A DNA stretch of 64,000 bases from DATFTF01 sp963825175 (GCA_963825175.1 CAWGSA010000002.1:1612001-1676000), one strand, 5' to 3'. Shown: positions 25,414-34,772, numbered from the stretch's first letter. Made by a program: numbers and translations. Notes: generated by a model not told the origin, from the letters alone.

Positions 25414-26736
25414 ATGACCTCGAAAGGAAGAGAGAGCGAGTTCGTCGCCCTGCGGGGCAAGTGGCAGAAGGAGCGAACCCGTCTCTACGATCGGGACACC
25501 GGTTTGCCCACCATCGCGACGCTTACGGAGGATCTGGGCAAAGAGCTCCAGTCGCGCGGGTCGCTGGCCGTCCTGATCTTCCGGCCAGGCTCGGAAGGCC
25601 GCGTGGAACAGGTTTGGGGCTGGGAAGCGTACGACGACATGCTGCTTGACTTCGTGCGGCGGTTGAAGGGCTTCCAATCCGACGGGATCGTGCCGCCCGG
25701 CACGTTCTGTTTGCCGTACGTGCGGTCGGACGAGGTGATCCTGATGGTCGAGCCCGGCGCCGGCCTTCTCGACGAGACGGGGTCCCTCGAGCAAAAGGCG
25801 GCCGAGCTCGATCAGCTGATCCGCGGCTACCTCGCGGAGCGGGCCGACCTGTCCGGCCGGTTCCGCTCCTTCGTCGGCGCCGGCCGCATCCGCTACGACA
25901 CCAAGTACCGCGTCGAGCGCCTGATCTACCGCGGGATCCAGGAGGCGCGCGATCAGGTCACGCGCAAGACGGTGCGCGCCGAGATCCGGGGCGGCGAGCT
26001 GCTCCAGGACGCCATCGCGCGGCGCGACATCTCGCCGGTGTTCCAGCCGGTGTTCGACCTCGTGACCGGAGAGATGATCGGCATGGAGGCGCTCTCGCGG
26101 GGGCCGCGCGGAAGCGAGTTCGAGAGCGGCGAGACGCTCTTCTCACTGGCCGAGCGCACCGAGCTTCTGGTTCCGCTCGAGCGGGTCTGCCGGCAGCGCT
26201 CGCTCGAAGCCGCGGCGACCGCACCGACCCAGCGCCAGATCTTTCTCAACCTTTCTCCCGCCGCCGCATCCGACCCCGAATTCCTCGGCCCGGCGTTCGT
26301 CGACCAGGTCGCGCGGCTGGGTCTCTCGCCCGATCGGATCGTGCTGGAGATCACCGAGCGGACCTACGCGGTCTACGAGGGGCTCTTCCGCGAAGTCCTC
26401 TCCCGTTTCCGCCAGCAGCACTTCCGCATCGCCGTGGACGACGTCGGCACGGGATACAGCAACCTGACGTCGCTGGCCGAGATCGAGCCGGACTATCTGA
26501 AGTTCGACAATGTCTTCGTGCGCGGCATCGACCGGCGATCGAGCAAGCAGGATCTTCTGGAGGCCCTGCTTTCCTTCGCCCGCAAGATGAACACCAAGGT
26601 CATCGCGGAAGGAATCGAGACGCGGGACGAGCTGAAGATCCTCCAGACCCTCGGCGTCCCCTACGGACAAGGCTTCCTGCTCGCCCGCCCCATGCCGTTG
26701 ATCGAGATCGAGAACGTGCAGAGGATCAGGGTGTGA
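25414..26736 (+). CDS. EAL-domain c-di-GMP phosphodiesterase with degenerate GGDEF-like N-terminus
   Basis: A 440-residue cytoplasmic protein. Residues 20-190 resemble a GGDEF domain that has lost its signature (RSDEV in place of GGDEF). Residues 195-440 are an EAL domain with EALSRG (EAL at 225-227), FLNLSP, VLEITE, VDDVGTGYSN, the K of YLKFDN, IAEGIE and GQGFLLARP. The metal and catalytic residues appear intact, so hydrolysis of c-di-GMP to pGpG is expected. No membrane segment. A tRNA-Val gene follows 25 bases downstream. Confidence 0.9.
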   Translation: MTSKGRESEFVALRGKWQKERTRLYDRDTGLPTIATLTEDLGKELQSRGSLAVLIFRPGSEGRVEQVWGWEAYDDMLLDFVRRLKGFQSDGIVPPGTFCLPYVRSDEVILMVEPGAGLLDETGSLEQKAAELDQLIRGYLAERADLSGRFRSFVGAGRIRYDTKYRVERLIYRGIQEARDQVTRKTVRAEIRGGELLQDAIARRDISPVFQPVFDLVTGEMIGMEALSRGPRGSEFESGETLFSLAERTELLVPLERVCRQRSLEAAATAPTQRQIFLNLSPAAASDPEFLGPAFVDQVARLGLSPDRIVLEITERTYAVYEGLFREVLSRFRQQHFRIAVDDVGTGYSNLTSLAEIEPDYLKFDNVFVRGIDRRSSKQDLLEALLSFARKMNTKVIAEGIETRDELKILQTLGVPYGQGFLLARPMPLIEIENVQRIRV

Positions 26737-26761
26737 CGGCGCTGCCGCGCCGTTCTTCGCA

Positions 26762-26836
26762 GGGAGGTTAGCTCAGCGGTAGAGCGTCTGCTTTACACGC
26801 AGAATGTCGCAGGTTCGATCCCTGCACCTCCCACCA
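26762..26836 (+). tRNA. tRNA-Val (UAC)
   Basis: Cloverleaf with acceptor GGGAGGT/ACCTCCC, D arm GCTC-AGCGGTA-GAGC, anticodon stem TCTGC/GCAGA with loop TTTACAC (anticodon TAC), T loop TTCGATC, discriminator A and an encoded CCA. The dispersed two-hairpin element follows 19 bases after the 3' end. Confidence 0.97.
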
Positions 26837-26855
26837 CCGTCGCTCCCGCTTGCGA

Positions 26856-26991
26856 GGGGTCTGCGCCTGCGGGCGCACCGGTCCGCGGCTCGGCCGGATG
26901 CGGCCTCGACCGGCGAACCTGATCCCTCGCTGCGCTCTCGCTCCCGCGGCGCGCGCCTCCTCCCCTCCTCGGGAGACTACGCGCGCCGCGA
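26856..26991. repeat. dispersed two-hairpin element, copy B
   Basis: A 136-bp element with the layout of 15746-15884: left hairpin TGCGCC-tgcg-GGCGCA (26862-26877), then the same 10-bp inverted repeat GCGGCGCGCG (26946-26955) and CGCGCGCCGC (26980-26989), again with CCTCCTC after the left arm. It fills most of the spacer between tRNA-Val and the copper ATPase gene. The remaining 93 bases to the next gene show only a short GACAGTTGGGCTGTC palindrome. Confidence 0.65.
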
Positions 26992-27084
26992 GCGCCATGG
27001 GACAGTTGGGCTGTCCAAGTTCTACAGCAGCGGTCGCAGCAGCCTCCGTTTGAACGACCTTGTCGAGTCGGAGTCTGGTAGAAG

Positions 27085-29655
27085 ATGTTTATCAGGCTGA
27101 GCATGGTGACGGATTCGAGCCTTTCTTCCGCCGAGGGTCGCCAGCCGGCGGCGGCGGAGTGCTTTCACTGCTCGTTGCCGGTGCCGGAGGGAAGTCTCTT
27201 TGGCGCCACTCTCCTCGGGGAGCCGCGCGATTTCTGCTGCGCCGGATGTCTGGCGGTCGCGGAGACGATCTGCGAGGGAGGCCTGCACGACTACTACCGG
27301 CTGCGGACCGTTCCCGGCGCCGCTCTTCGGGCAGAGGAAGGCCACGGGCGGCTGTTCGACCGGGAGGAGCTGCAAGCAGCCTTCGTGCGCCGGGTCGGGC
27401 CGCATCGCGAAGTACGGCTCGTGCTCGAAGGGATCCGCTGCGACGCCTGCCTCTGGCTGAACGAGCGGCGGCTGCGGTCGGTGCCGGGCGTGGTCGAGGC
27501 GACGGTCGGATACGGCGACCATTCCGCCCGAGTGCGCTGGGACCCGACGCGGGTCGAGCTCTCGACGATCTTGCGTGCGGTCGAGGAGATCGGGTATCGC
27601 GCGCGGCCGGTCGATCCGTCGCACCGCGTCGGCGTCGAGGCGGAAGCGTCCCGCCGCGACACGGCGCGCCTCGTCTTCGCCGGTGTTCTCGGCATGATGG
27701 TGATGAACCTGGCGATCGCCGCCTACCTGGCGGGCGGCCCCGACGCTTCCGGCCGACTTGCGCTGTGGGAGACGTTCGCCCGCTGGGGCGAGCTCCTGGG
27801 AGCGGCGGCGCTGCTGGCCTATCCGGGACAGGACTTCTTCGTCGGCGCTTGGCGCGATCTCTCCCGACGCCGAGCGGGGATGGACGTCCCGATCGCGCTC
27901 GGCCTGACCGCCACGTGGATCGGCGGCGCCTGGGCCACTCTCCGAGGCTCCGGCGCCGTGTACTTCGACGCGATCGCCATGCTGGTCTTCTTCGTCCTGC
28001 TCGCGCGCGCGTTCCAGACGCGGGCGCGCCTGGCGGCGGCCTCCGCGCTGGACCGGCTGGCGATTGTGCAGCCGGAGATGGCCCGACGCGTCGACGCCGG
28101 GGGCGGCGAGAGCGAGGTGCCGGCCCTCGATCTGTGCGCCGGCGACATCGTCCGAATCCGCCCCGGGGAAGCCGCGCCCGCGGACGGAGTCCTGCTCGAT
28201 CGGGGATCGAGCTTCGACGAGGCGATTCTGACCGGCGAGCCGTGGCCGCGCCGGCGAGAGCCGGGAGACGACGTCGCCGCCGGGAGCTGCAACCGCGATC
28301 AGCCGGTGCTCCTTCGCGTCACGCGAGCGGGCGAGGCGTCGACGGTGGGGGAAATCCGGCGCCTGCTCGAGAGGGGCCTGGCCGCCCGGCCGCGCCTGGC
28401 CGACATGGCGGACCGGCTCGCGGGATGGTTGGTGGGAGCGGTGCTGCTGTGCGCCGCGGCGACCGCCGTGTTCTGGGCGGCGCGCGATCCGGCGAGGGCA
28501 TTGCCTGCGACCGTCGCGGTCCTCATCGTCACTTGTCCGTGCGCCCTGGCCCTGGCTTCTCCGATCGCGCTGGCGCTGGCCGCGGCGCGGCTGGCGAAGA
28601 TCGGCGTCCTTCCGGCGCGAATGGCCGGCATCGAGGCCCTCGCCCTCGCGGACACCGCTGTCTTCGACAAGACCGGCACGCTGACGATGGCCGTGCCGGT
28701 CCTGGAAGGGGTCGACGCGGTCGGCCTCGATCGGGAGACAGCGCTCTCGATCGCGGCGGCGCTCGAATCCCACTCGACGCATCCCATCGCCGAGGCTCTG
28801 CGGAGGGCGCCGGTCGGGCAGCATCGGGATTCGCAAGCCACGACCGATCACGCCGGCGAAGGGATCGAAGGGGACGTCGCCGGCTCCCGGTGGTGGGTCG
28901 GCTCGCCGGGTTTCGTCTTTTCCGATGGCGGAGCCCCGCCGGAGCTCGCGCACGCCCTCGGATCCTGCCGCGCGCGGGGGAGGCTCGCCGCGGTTCTCTC
29001 CGATCGTCGCGGACGGGCGGCCCTCTTCACGTTCGCAGAGGAGCTGCGCCCCGGCGCGCGCGCGATCGCCGGCACCTTGCGGGACGCGGGCCTGCCGCGG
29101 ACCGTTCTCCTGTCGGGCGACGCTCCGGAATCGGCGCGTCGGTTTGCGGAGGCTCTCGGCCTGGACGAAGGGATCGGCGCGATGAGCGCCGCCTCGAAGC
29201 TCGACTGGATCCGCGCGCGCAGGGACGCCGGCGCGCGCGTGCTCTTCGTCGGCGACGGCTGGAACGACGCGCCGACGCTGGCCGCGGCGGACGCGTCGGT
29301 TTCGTTCGCCGAGGCGCCGCAGCTCTCCCGCCTGGCCGCCGACTTCGTCATCCTCCGCCGGGATCTCCTCTCGCTCGCCGCCGCGCGTCGCATCGCTCGG
29401 CGCGCGCGCCGGTTGATGCGGCAGAACGTGGCGTGGGCTCTGGCCTACAATATCCTTATTGTGCCGCTGGCGGCCGCCGGGCTGCTGGCGCCGTGGATCG
29501 CGGCGCTCGCGATGTCCGCGAGCTCGCTCGCCGTCGTGGCCAACGCCTTGAGGCTGGCGCGGCCGCTTCCCGGCGAGGAGCCGGCAGGGGAGGATCCTGC
29601 GGGAGACGCGCCGTCCGCCGTGGGTCTCAGTGCAGGGAGTGCAGGCCGCGCTTGA
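27085..29655 (+). CDS. fixI: FixI/CcoI-type copper P1B-ATPase
   Basis: An 856-residue copper transporter that supplies oxidase assembly. The N-terminus has the FixI-type Cys cluster (CFHC at 26-29, CCAGC at 51-55) and an HMA-like domain with CDAC (119-122). The core has the CPC metal site (484-486), phosphorylation motif DKTGT (D528), the HP motif in THPIAEAL and GDGWNDAPTL. In other bacteria FixI/CcoI belongs to cbb3 oxidase operons; here it precedes a ba3 operon. Its end overlaps the convergent SafE-like gene by 29 bases. ATG at 27085 or 27103. Confidence 0.93.
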   Translation: MFIRLSMVTDSSLSSAEGRQPAAAECFHCSLPVPEGSLFGATLLGEPRDFCCAGCLAVAETICEGGLHDYYRLRTVPGAALRAEEGHGRLFDREELQAAFVRRVGPHREVRLVLEGIRCDACLWLNERRLRSVPGVVEATVGYGDHSARVRWDPTRVELSTILRAVEEIGYRARPVDPSHRVGVEAEASRRDTARLVFAGVLGMMVMNLAIAAYLAGGPDASGRLALWETFARWGELLGAAALLAYPGQDFFVGAWRDLSRRRAGMDVPIALGLTATWIGGAWATLRGSGAVYFDAIAMLVFFVLLARAFQTRARLAAASALDRLAIVQPEMARRVDAGGGESEVPALDLCAGDIVRIRPGEAAPADGVLLDRGSSFDEAILTGEPWPRRREPGDDVAAGSCNRDQPVLLRVTRAGEASTVGEIRRLLERGLAARPRLADMADRLAGWLVGAVLLCAAATAVFWAARDPARALPATVAVLIVTCPCALALASPIALALAAARLAKIGVLPARMAGIEALALADTAVFDKTGTLTMAVPVLEGVDAVGLDRETALSIAAALESHSTHPIAEALRRAPVGQHRDSQATTDHAGEGIEGDVAGSRWWVGSPGFVFSDGGAPPELAHALGSCRARGRLAAVLSDRRGRAALFTFAEELRPGARAIAGTLRDAGLPRTVLLSGDAPESARRFAEALGLDEGIGAMSAASKLDWIRARRDAGARVLFVGDGWNDAPTLAAADASVSFAEAPQLSRLAADFVILRRDLLSLAAARRIARRARRLMRQNVAWALAYNILIVPLAAAGLLAPWIAALAMSASSLAVVANALRLARPLPGEEPAGEDPAGDAPSAVGLSAGSAGRA

Positions 29656-30466
29656 GGTGCTCGGGCAGCCCCGGCACGCGCGCCAATCCGATCACCCCGA
29701 GCAGGATCACGGCGAGGCCCGCCGCCAGACGGACGCGGGGCCGCCGCACCAGGCTTCCCAGGCTCTGCGCCGCGAGCCCCGCGGCCAGGAGGTTGGGAAT
29801 CGTCCCCAGGCCGAACGCGGCCATGACCACCGCGCCGCGCGCCGCGCTCCCGGCCACGAGCGCCGTGGCCAGCACTCCGTAGACGAGCCCGCAGGGGATC
29901 CAGCCCCAGGCCACGCCCATTCCGAAGGCGCCGGGAAGGGTGCGGGCCGGAGCGATCTTGACGCCCAGACGCCGCAGGCCTCGCCACAGGGCGCCGCCGG
30001 CCCGCTCGAGCGCCAGCACCGACGTTCCGAGGCCGGCCAGATAGAGGCCGAGCAGGATGACGAGCGCGTTGGCCAGAACGAGGAGAACCATGCGCACCGG
30101 CAGGACGCGGCCGTAGAGCAATCCGAGGCTGCCCGCGGCGCCTGCCAGCGCACCGGCGCACGCATACGTGACGACCCGTCCGAAGCTGTAGAACACCTGG
30201 CGCAGGAAGAGTTCCGATCGGCGCGGCGCAGGGGTGGCGAGGAGAGGGGAACCGACCGGGCGCAGGTTGAGCGCCGTCACGAGCCCGCCGCACATCGCCA
30301 TGCAGTGGACCCCGCCGGCAAGACCGATGACAAACGCCGAGGCGGCGAGTCCGAGCAACGGCGAGCCCTCGCGAAGGATTGTCTCCCGCGGATCGGGAGG
30401 CGTCAATTCCGCGCTTCCGCGGTGGTAGTCTTCCGCCAATATTTCGTTGCGGCGAGCGGCTTCCAT
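29627..30466 (-). CDS. SafE/UreH-like sulfite exporter-family membrane protein
   Basis: A 279-residue membrane protein with about six helices and the signature GLAGGVHCMAMCGG, typical of the UreH-like/SafE family that is often found beside ccoI and thought to help copper or haem delivery to oxidases. A WGWIPCGLVYG repeat half gives a second Cys-containing motif. The ATG at 30466 stands only 15 bases from the divergent subunit IIa start, so the promoter of the oxidase operon must lie inside its first codons, or its true start is further in. Convergent overlap with fixI. Confidence 0.82.
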   Translation of the reverse strand: MEAARRNEILAEDYHRGSAELTPPDPRETILREGSPLLGLAASAFVIGLAGGVHCMAMCGGLVTALNLRPVGSPLLATPAPRRSELFLRQVFYSFGRVVTYACAGALAGAAGSLGLLYGRVLPVRMVLLVLANALVILLGLYLAGLGTSVLALERAGGALWRGLRRLGVKIAPARTLPGAFGMGVAWGWIPCGLVYGVLATALVAGSAARGAVVMAAFGLGTIPNLLAAGLAAQSLGSLVRRPRVRLAAGLAVILLGVIGLARVPGLPEHLKRGLHSLH

Positions 30467-30481
30467 CGCCAGGAGGTGGAC

Positions 30482-30631
30482 GTGGCGTCACCGACACCGG
30501 ACGAGAAGGCGCGGATGAGAGAGGCCCCCCGGGGAGCATTTGCCCTCATGCTCGTGGTTGCCGCGTTGCTCTTTGCGGGATGGGCCCTCCTGTACTTCGG
30601 CCGGTTCCTGCCCAACGGCCCGGTGCACTGA
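30482..30631 (+). CDS. cytochrome c oxidase subunit IIa (ba3-type)
   Basis: A 49-residue single-helix protein (APRGAFALMLVVAALLFAGW, then ALLYFGRF) like the small IIa subunit of B-type oxidases, where it replaces the first helix missing from subunit II. The GTG at 30482 has a strong AGGAGG six bases upstream. It leads directly into subunit II after 18 bases. Too small for most gene finders, but its position and pattern support it. Confidence 0.78.
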   Translation: MASPTPDEKARMREAPRGAFALMLVVAALLFAGWALLYFGRFLPNGPVH

Positions 30632-30649
30632 GAGGCGCCGGAGGAAGAG

Positions 30650-31168
30650 ATGCACGTTCATCCCCTCGAGAAGCGCTGGGCCGTCCTCGCCGCACTGCTG
30701 GTGGTGACCATGGCGGTCTTGATCGTCTACACCGCCGTCGCGATGCACATCCATCCGCCCAGCAACGTCGAAACGATCGACTCGACCCGCCTTCACCTGA
30801 CCCGGGAGTTCGCCGAGGACAATCTCGGCGTTCACCGCGAGAAGGATGGGACGGTCGTGGCCCGGCTGGTCATGTCGCGGTACATGTTTCATCCCCAGGA
30901 AATCACTCTCCCCGCCGGGGTTCCCATCGTTGTCCGGGCGGCGAGCGCGGACGTGATCCACGGGCTCCACGTGCCGGGGACCAACCTTGCCACCCAGGTG
31001 GTGCCGGGCTACGTTTCGGAGGTGCACACCACGATCTCTTTCGACTCCGTGGCCGCGATCGGCCGGCGCAACGCCGACGGCAGCGTGACGGTCCCTCTCT
31101 TCTGCGACGAGTACTGCGGGCCCGGGCATCAGTCGATGTGGGGCCGCATCACGGTGACGCCCCGATGA
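30650..31168 (+). CDS. cytochrome c oxidase subunit II (CuA, ba3-type)
   Basis: A 172-residue protein with a single N-terminal helix (about 9-31) and a cupredoxin domain. The binuclear CuA site is H104 (DVIHG), C152 and C156 (FCDEYC), H160 and M163 (GHQSM). One helix rather than two is characteristic of B-type oxidases, consistent with the separate IIa gene. Its stop overlaps the subunit I start as ATGA. Confidence 0.95.
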   Translation: MHVHPLEKRWAVLAALLVVTMAVLIVYTAVAMHIHPPSNVETIDSTRLHLTREFAEDNLGVHREKDGTVVARLVMSRYMFHPQEITLPAGVPIVVRAASADVIHGLHVPGTNLATQVVPGYVSEVHTTISFDSVAAIGRRNADGSVTVPLFCDEYCGPGHQSMWGRITVTPR

Positions 31169-32805
31169 GCGCGGCGGCCGATCGCGCGCCGGGTGCCGCC
31201 CCCAACCGCCTGGCCCTGGCCCACATGTGGGTCGCCTTCGGCCTGTTCGGCGTGGCGACGCTCCTGGGGCTGTACCAGCTGCTGGAGCGCGACGAGCTTG
31301 TCGCGACGTCGGCCTCGAGGTACTACCAGTCGGCCACGCTCCACGGCGTGATCCAGGCCTTCGTCCTGACCACCTTCTTCATCGTCGGCTTCGGCTACTT
31401 CATCACCGCGACGAGCCTGCGTCGGGCGGTTCGGTGGAGGGGGCTCGCGTGGCTGGGCTTCTGGACGATGCTCGCGGGGACCGTGATGGCAGCCCTGTCG
31501 ATCGCGTCGGGCCGCGCCACGGTGCTCTACACGTTCTACCCTCCCATGATCGCGCACTGGTCTTTCTACGCGGGTGCGGCGCTGCTGCTGGTCGGTTCGC
31601 TTGCGTGGGTCGTGATCACCATCGCCATGACCGCGGCCTGGAAACACGAGAATCCGGGCCGCCCGGTTCCGCTGCCGCAGTTCGGGATGACGGCCAACGC
31701 CATCCTGTGGGCCTGGACGCTGGTCGGCGTGGTGGCGGAGGTCGTGTTCCAGCTCCTTCCGGTCTCGCTCGGCCTGGCGCCCTCGATCGACGTCGGCCTG
31801 GCCCGCGCCCTCTTCGCCTGGACCCTGCACCCCATCGTCTACTTCTGGCTGATCCCGGCCTACGTGACGCTCTACGCGATCGTGCCCAAGGCGGCCGGCG
31901 GATACCTCTTCTCCGACGAGATGGGCCGCGTCGTCTTCGTGATGCTCCTCCTCTTCTCTCTTCCGGTCGGTCTCCACCACATCTTCGTCGATCCCCAGGA
32001 GGCGGGCGGCTGGAAGCTGATGCATGCCTTCGGCACGTTTCTCGTCGCGCTGCCGACCCTCCTGACGGGGTTCACCGTGGCCGCGTCGCTGGAGACGGCG
32101 GGAAGGCTGCGGGGCGGCAAGGGGCTCTTCGGCTGGATCGGGGCGCTCCCGTGGCGTGAGCCGGTCGCGGTCGGCGGCGTGCTGGCGCTCCTGATGCTCC
32201 TGCCGGGAGGATTCGGCGGCCTCGTCAACGCCTCCTACGCCATGGACGCGATGGTTCACAACACGGCGTGGATGCCGGCGCACTTCCACCTGATCTTCGG
32301 CGGAGCGGTGGTGATCGTCTACTTCGCCAGCGCCTACGCTCTGTGGCCCAAGCTGACCGGACGGCGGCTGTACTCGTCCGGATTGGCCGTCACGCAGCTC
32401 TGGCTCTGGTTCGTCGGGATGCTGACCCTGACCATTCCATGGCATTACCTCGGCATACTGTGGATGCCGCGCCGCACCGCGTACATGCCCTACGACCGAT
32501 GGATCGTCGCGCGTTGGCGTCCGTGGAGCCTGGTCATGATCGCCGGTGGAGCGCTGCTCGTTCTTTCCGCGGTCCTGTTCCTCTTCAATCTGCTGCGCAC
32601 CCACGGAAACCGTGCGGCCGAGCCGGACCGCACCATGGCCTACGCCGACACGCTGGAGCCGGTGGTCACGGTGCCGTCCCTGCTCAACGGATTCAAGGTC
32701 TGGAACTGGCTGCTCGTGGCGCTGATGGCGATCGCGTGGTCCTATCCCATCGGGCAGTTCTTCTTCTTGAACGTGCACAACGCGCTGCCGTGGGCGGGCC
32801 GATGA
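31165..32805 (+). CDS. ba3-type cytochrome c oxidase subunit I
   Basis: A 546-residue, roughly 13-helix haem-copper oxidase core that reduces O2 and pumps protons. The low-spin haem ligand is likely H60 (TLHGVIQ), the His-Tyr pair is H222/Y226 (LHPIVYFW), CuB ligands are H271-H272 (GLHHIFVDP) and haem ligands H373/H375 (AHFHLIFGG). The YxxxH order and the C-terminal extra helices place it in family B (ba3/cbaA) rather than A. Overlaps subunit II and the cytochrome c gene by 4 bases on each side. Confidence 0.95.
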   Translation: MSAAADRAPGAAPNRLALAHMWVAFGLFGVATLLGLYQLLERDELVATSASRYYQSATLHGVIQAFVLTTFFIVGFGYFITATSLRRAVRWRGLAWLGFWTMLAGTVMAALSIASGRATVLYTFYPPMIAHWSFYAGAALLLVGSLAWVVITIAMTAAWKHENPGRPVPLPQFGMTANAILWAWTLVGVVAEVVFQLLPVSLGLAPSIDVGLARALFAWTLHPIVYFWLIPAYVTLYAIVPKAAGGYLFSDEMGRVVFVMLLLFSLPVGLHHIFVDPQEAGGWKLMHAFGTFLVALPTLLTGFTVAASLETAGRLRGGKGLFGWIGALPWREPVAVGGVLALLMLLPGGFGGLVNASYAMDAMVHNTAWMPAHFHLIFGGAVVIVYFASAYALWPKLTGRRLYSSGLAVTQLWLWFVGMLTLTIPWHYLGILWMPRRTAYMPYDRWIVARWRPWSLVMIAGGALLVLSAVLFLFNLLRTHGNRAAEPDRTMAYADTLEPVVTVPSLLNGFKVWNWLLVALMAIAWSYPIGQFFFLNVHNALPWAGR

Positions 32806-33548
32806 GACGCGGGAGCCTTGTCCTGTCGGCGGCGGTTCTGGCGGTCGTGGCTGCGGTCGCAGCCTCTCCCGCGGCCGGCGGGCCGTCGTCGCGGGTCGCG
32901 TGGACCGTCGCGACGGTGCGGCTGGCGCGCAGCGGCAACATCGCCCGCGGCCAGAAGCTCAACAAGGATTGCGTGGACTGCCACGGACCGGCGGGATCGA
33001 TCGACACGCCGGAGGTGCCGGATCTCGCGGGACAGAATCCGCTCTACACCTTCAAGCAGCTCTTCGACTACAAGGTCAAGACGCGCACGAGCGACGTGAT
33101 GAACGACGCCGTGGCGTCGCTGTCGGACCGGGACATGGCCGACCTGGCCGCGTTCTACGCCGCGCAGAAGCCTCCGCCGCGGGCCGGGGCGGGTCCGGCG
33201 CGCGACCCGGCGGTGGAGCGGCTCTCGACCGTCGGCGACGGGAGTCGCTTGATCCCCGCGTGCGACGCCTGCCACGGCGAACGGGGAAACGGGAACCCGA
33301 GCTTCTACGGAATGCCGCTTTTGCGAAACCAGAAGTCGGTCGACCTGACGGCGCAGCTCTCGGCGTTTCGCGCCGGCGAGCGCGGCAACGACGTCTACCG
33401 CGTGATGCGCGACGTGGCCAAGCGTCTGACCGACGCCGAGATCGCCGGCCTCGCCGCTTTCTACTCCGGGGGACCGGCGCCCAAGGCTCCCGCCGCGGCG
33501 TCTTCGCCCGGACCGCAAGGGACTCCCGGGAGCGCTGGAAGCAAGTAA
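32802..33548 (+). CDS. periplasmic diheme cytochrome c
   Basis: A 248-residue exported protein with a signal peptide and two c-type haem sites, CVDCH (57-61) and CDACH (154-158), each followed by a Met-containing loop, like cytochrome c4/c553 pairs. The tail is Pro/Ala-rich. As the last gene of the IIa-II-I chain it is the obvious electron donor to the CuA site. Its ATG overlaps the subunit I stop (ATGA). Confidence 0.93.
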   Translation: MRRGSLVLSAAVLAVVAAVAASPAAGGPSSRVAWTVATVRLARSGNIARGQKLNKDCVDCHGPAGSIDTPEVPDLAGQNPLYTFKQLFDYKVKTRTSDVMNDAVASLSDRDMADLAAFYAAQKPPPRAGAGPARDPAVERLSTVGDGSRLIPACDACHGERGNGNPSFYGMPLLRNQKSVDLTAQLSAFRAGERGNDVYRVMRDVAKRLTDAEIAGLAAFYSGGPAPKAPAAASSPGPQGTPGSAGSK

Positions 33549-33726
33549 GTTTCGGCGCTGCCGGGTCGGCGATCAATCTCCCGGTCTCGACCCGAGAGTG
33601 TCGTGTCGGGGTGCGCGGTGGCCTTGGCTCTTTCGCCGCAAGTGGCTATTGCCGGACGCCGCCCGGAAGGAAAGACTGGTCTCCGGGGATCCCGCTGTCA
33701 GCCGCTCGACGAAAGGAGCTCTCGAC

Positions 33727-34509
33727 ATGCGCCGGCAAACTCGAAGCCTGTGGCTCATTCTCGCCATCCTCTGTCTGCTGGCCGGCGCCACGTCCCGAGC
33801 CGATCAAGCGGTGACGCCGTCGGCCGTCACCGTTGCCTGGTTCCAGAGGACCGAGCAGGCGCTGATGGACTCGGTCGGAGCAGGCGACAGGGCCGCCTGG
33901 GACCGGGTCATGGATCCCGGATGTGTCGTCACGTCCGAGGAGGGCCAGGTCATCGGAAAGCGGCAGTTCCTCGAAGAGCTTCGCCCCCTGCCCCACAGAC
34001 TGGCCGGTGGAATCGCGGTCAAGGAGCTGACGGTCCAGGAATTCCCGGAGTTCGCCGTGGTGCGCTATCTCGCGGATGAATGGGAAACGGTCTTCGGACA
34101 GAGGTTGACGACGAAGTACCGCACCACCGACACATTCCGGCGTCTCGGCGCGGAGTGGAAGATGGTGGCCTCGCACGCCTCGGTCGTGACCCGGGATCCG
34201 CCGGCCCAGGAGGTTTCCAGCGCCGGCTGGGCGAGGCTGACGGGGCAGTATCGGCTGCTCCCCGACGGCTGGACTCTGACCGTCGAATTGCGGGACGGAA
34301 AGCTCTACGGCGGACGCGACCCCAGGAAGCTCAAACCCTTTGTCGCTCTCACTCCCGACACGTTCGTCCTCTCGGGCACCCTTGGTGAATGGCTCTTCGT
34401 CGCTTCGGCGACGGGCCAGGCGACGCGTGTCGTGGAGTTCCGCAAGTTCGAGCCTCTTGTCTGGACGCGCGTCCAAGGCGCCGAAATCTCATCCCGATCG
34501 GACCGATGA
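33727..34509 (+). CDS. exported NTF2/SnoaL-like (DUF4440) protein
   Basis: A 260-residue protein with a signal peptide (MRRQTRSLWLILAILCLLAG...). Residues 38-160 read as a SnoaL/DUF4440 cone-shaped domain (TEQALMDSVGAGDRAAWDRVM, TSEEGQVIGKRQFLEEL, DTFRRLGAEWKMVASH); the rest is a DUF3471-like beta domain (LTGQYRLLPDGWTLTVE). AAAGGAG lies before the ATG. Exact function unknown. The 178 bases between the cytochrome gene and this one show no other feature. Confidence 0.8.
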   Translation: MRRQTRSLWLILAILCLLAGATSRADQAVTPSAVTVAWFQRTEQALMDSVGAGDRAAWDRVMDPGCVVTSEEGQVIGKRQFLEELRPLPHRLAGGIAVKELTVQEFPEFAVVRYLADEWETVFGQRLTTKYRTTDTFRRLGAEWKMVASHASVVTRDPPAQEVSSAGWARLTGQYRLLPDGWTLTVELRDGKLYGGRDPRKLKPFVALTPDTFVLSGTLGEWLFVASATGQATRVVEFRKFEPLVWTRVQGAEISSRSDR

Positions 34510-34539
34510 TCCACCATCGCCCACATCAGCGGTTCCCGG

Positions 34540-34752
34540 TTAGACCCACTTGGTGATGAGCCGGCCCTCCTTGTCCGTGAACCCGCCGAGCAGGATCACC
34601 AGGAGATCGAGGAGCCACCACAGGCCGACTCCGCCGACCGTGAAGAGCTGGAGGACGCCGGTGGCGACCTTGCCGACGTAATACCGGTGGACCCCGAAGA
34701 CTCCGAAGAACAGACAGAGGAGGAAGGCGGGGAGTTTTCTCTTCGCGCTCAT
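34540..34752 (-). CDS. TM2-domain membrane protein
   Basis: A 70-residue protein with two helices separated by the TM2 signature: LCLFFGVFGVHRYYVGK, then LWWLLDLLVILLGG. Function of the family in bacteria is unsettled. The ATG at 34752 is used because the motif starts there; the larger frame upstream is antisense or out-of-frame noise. It lies 20 bases downstream of the hemerythrin gene on the same strand. Confidence 0.85.
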   Translation of the reverse strand: MSAKRKLPAFLLCLFFGVFGVHRYYVGKVATGVLQLFTVGGVGLWWLLDLLVILLGGFTDKEGRLITKWV

Positions 34753-34772
34753 CGGCGGCTCGCTTTTCGAAC

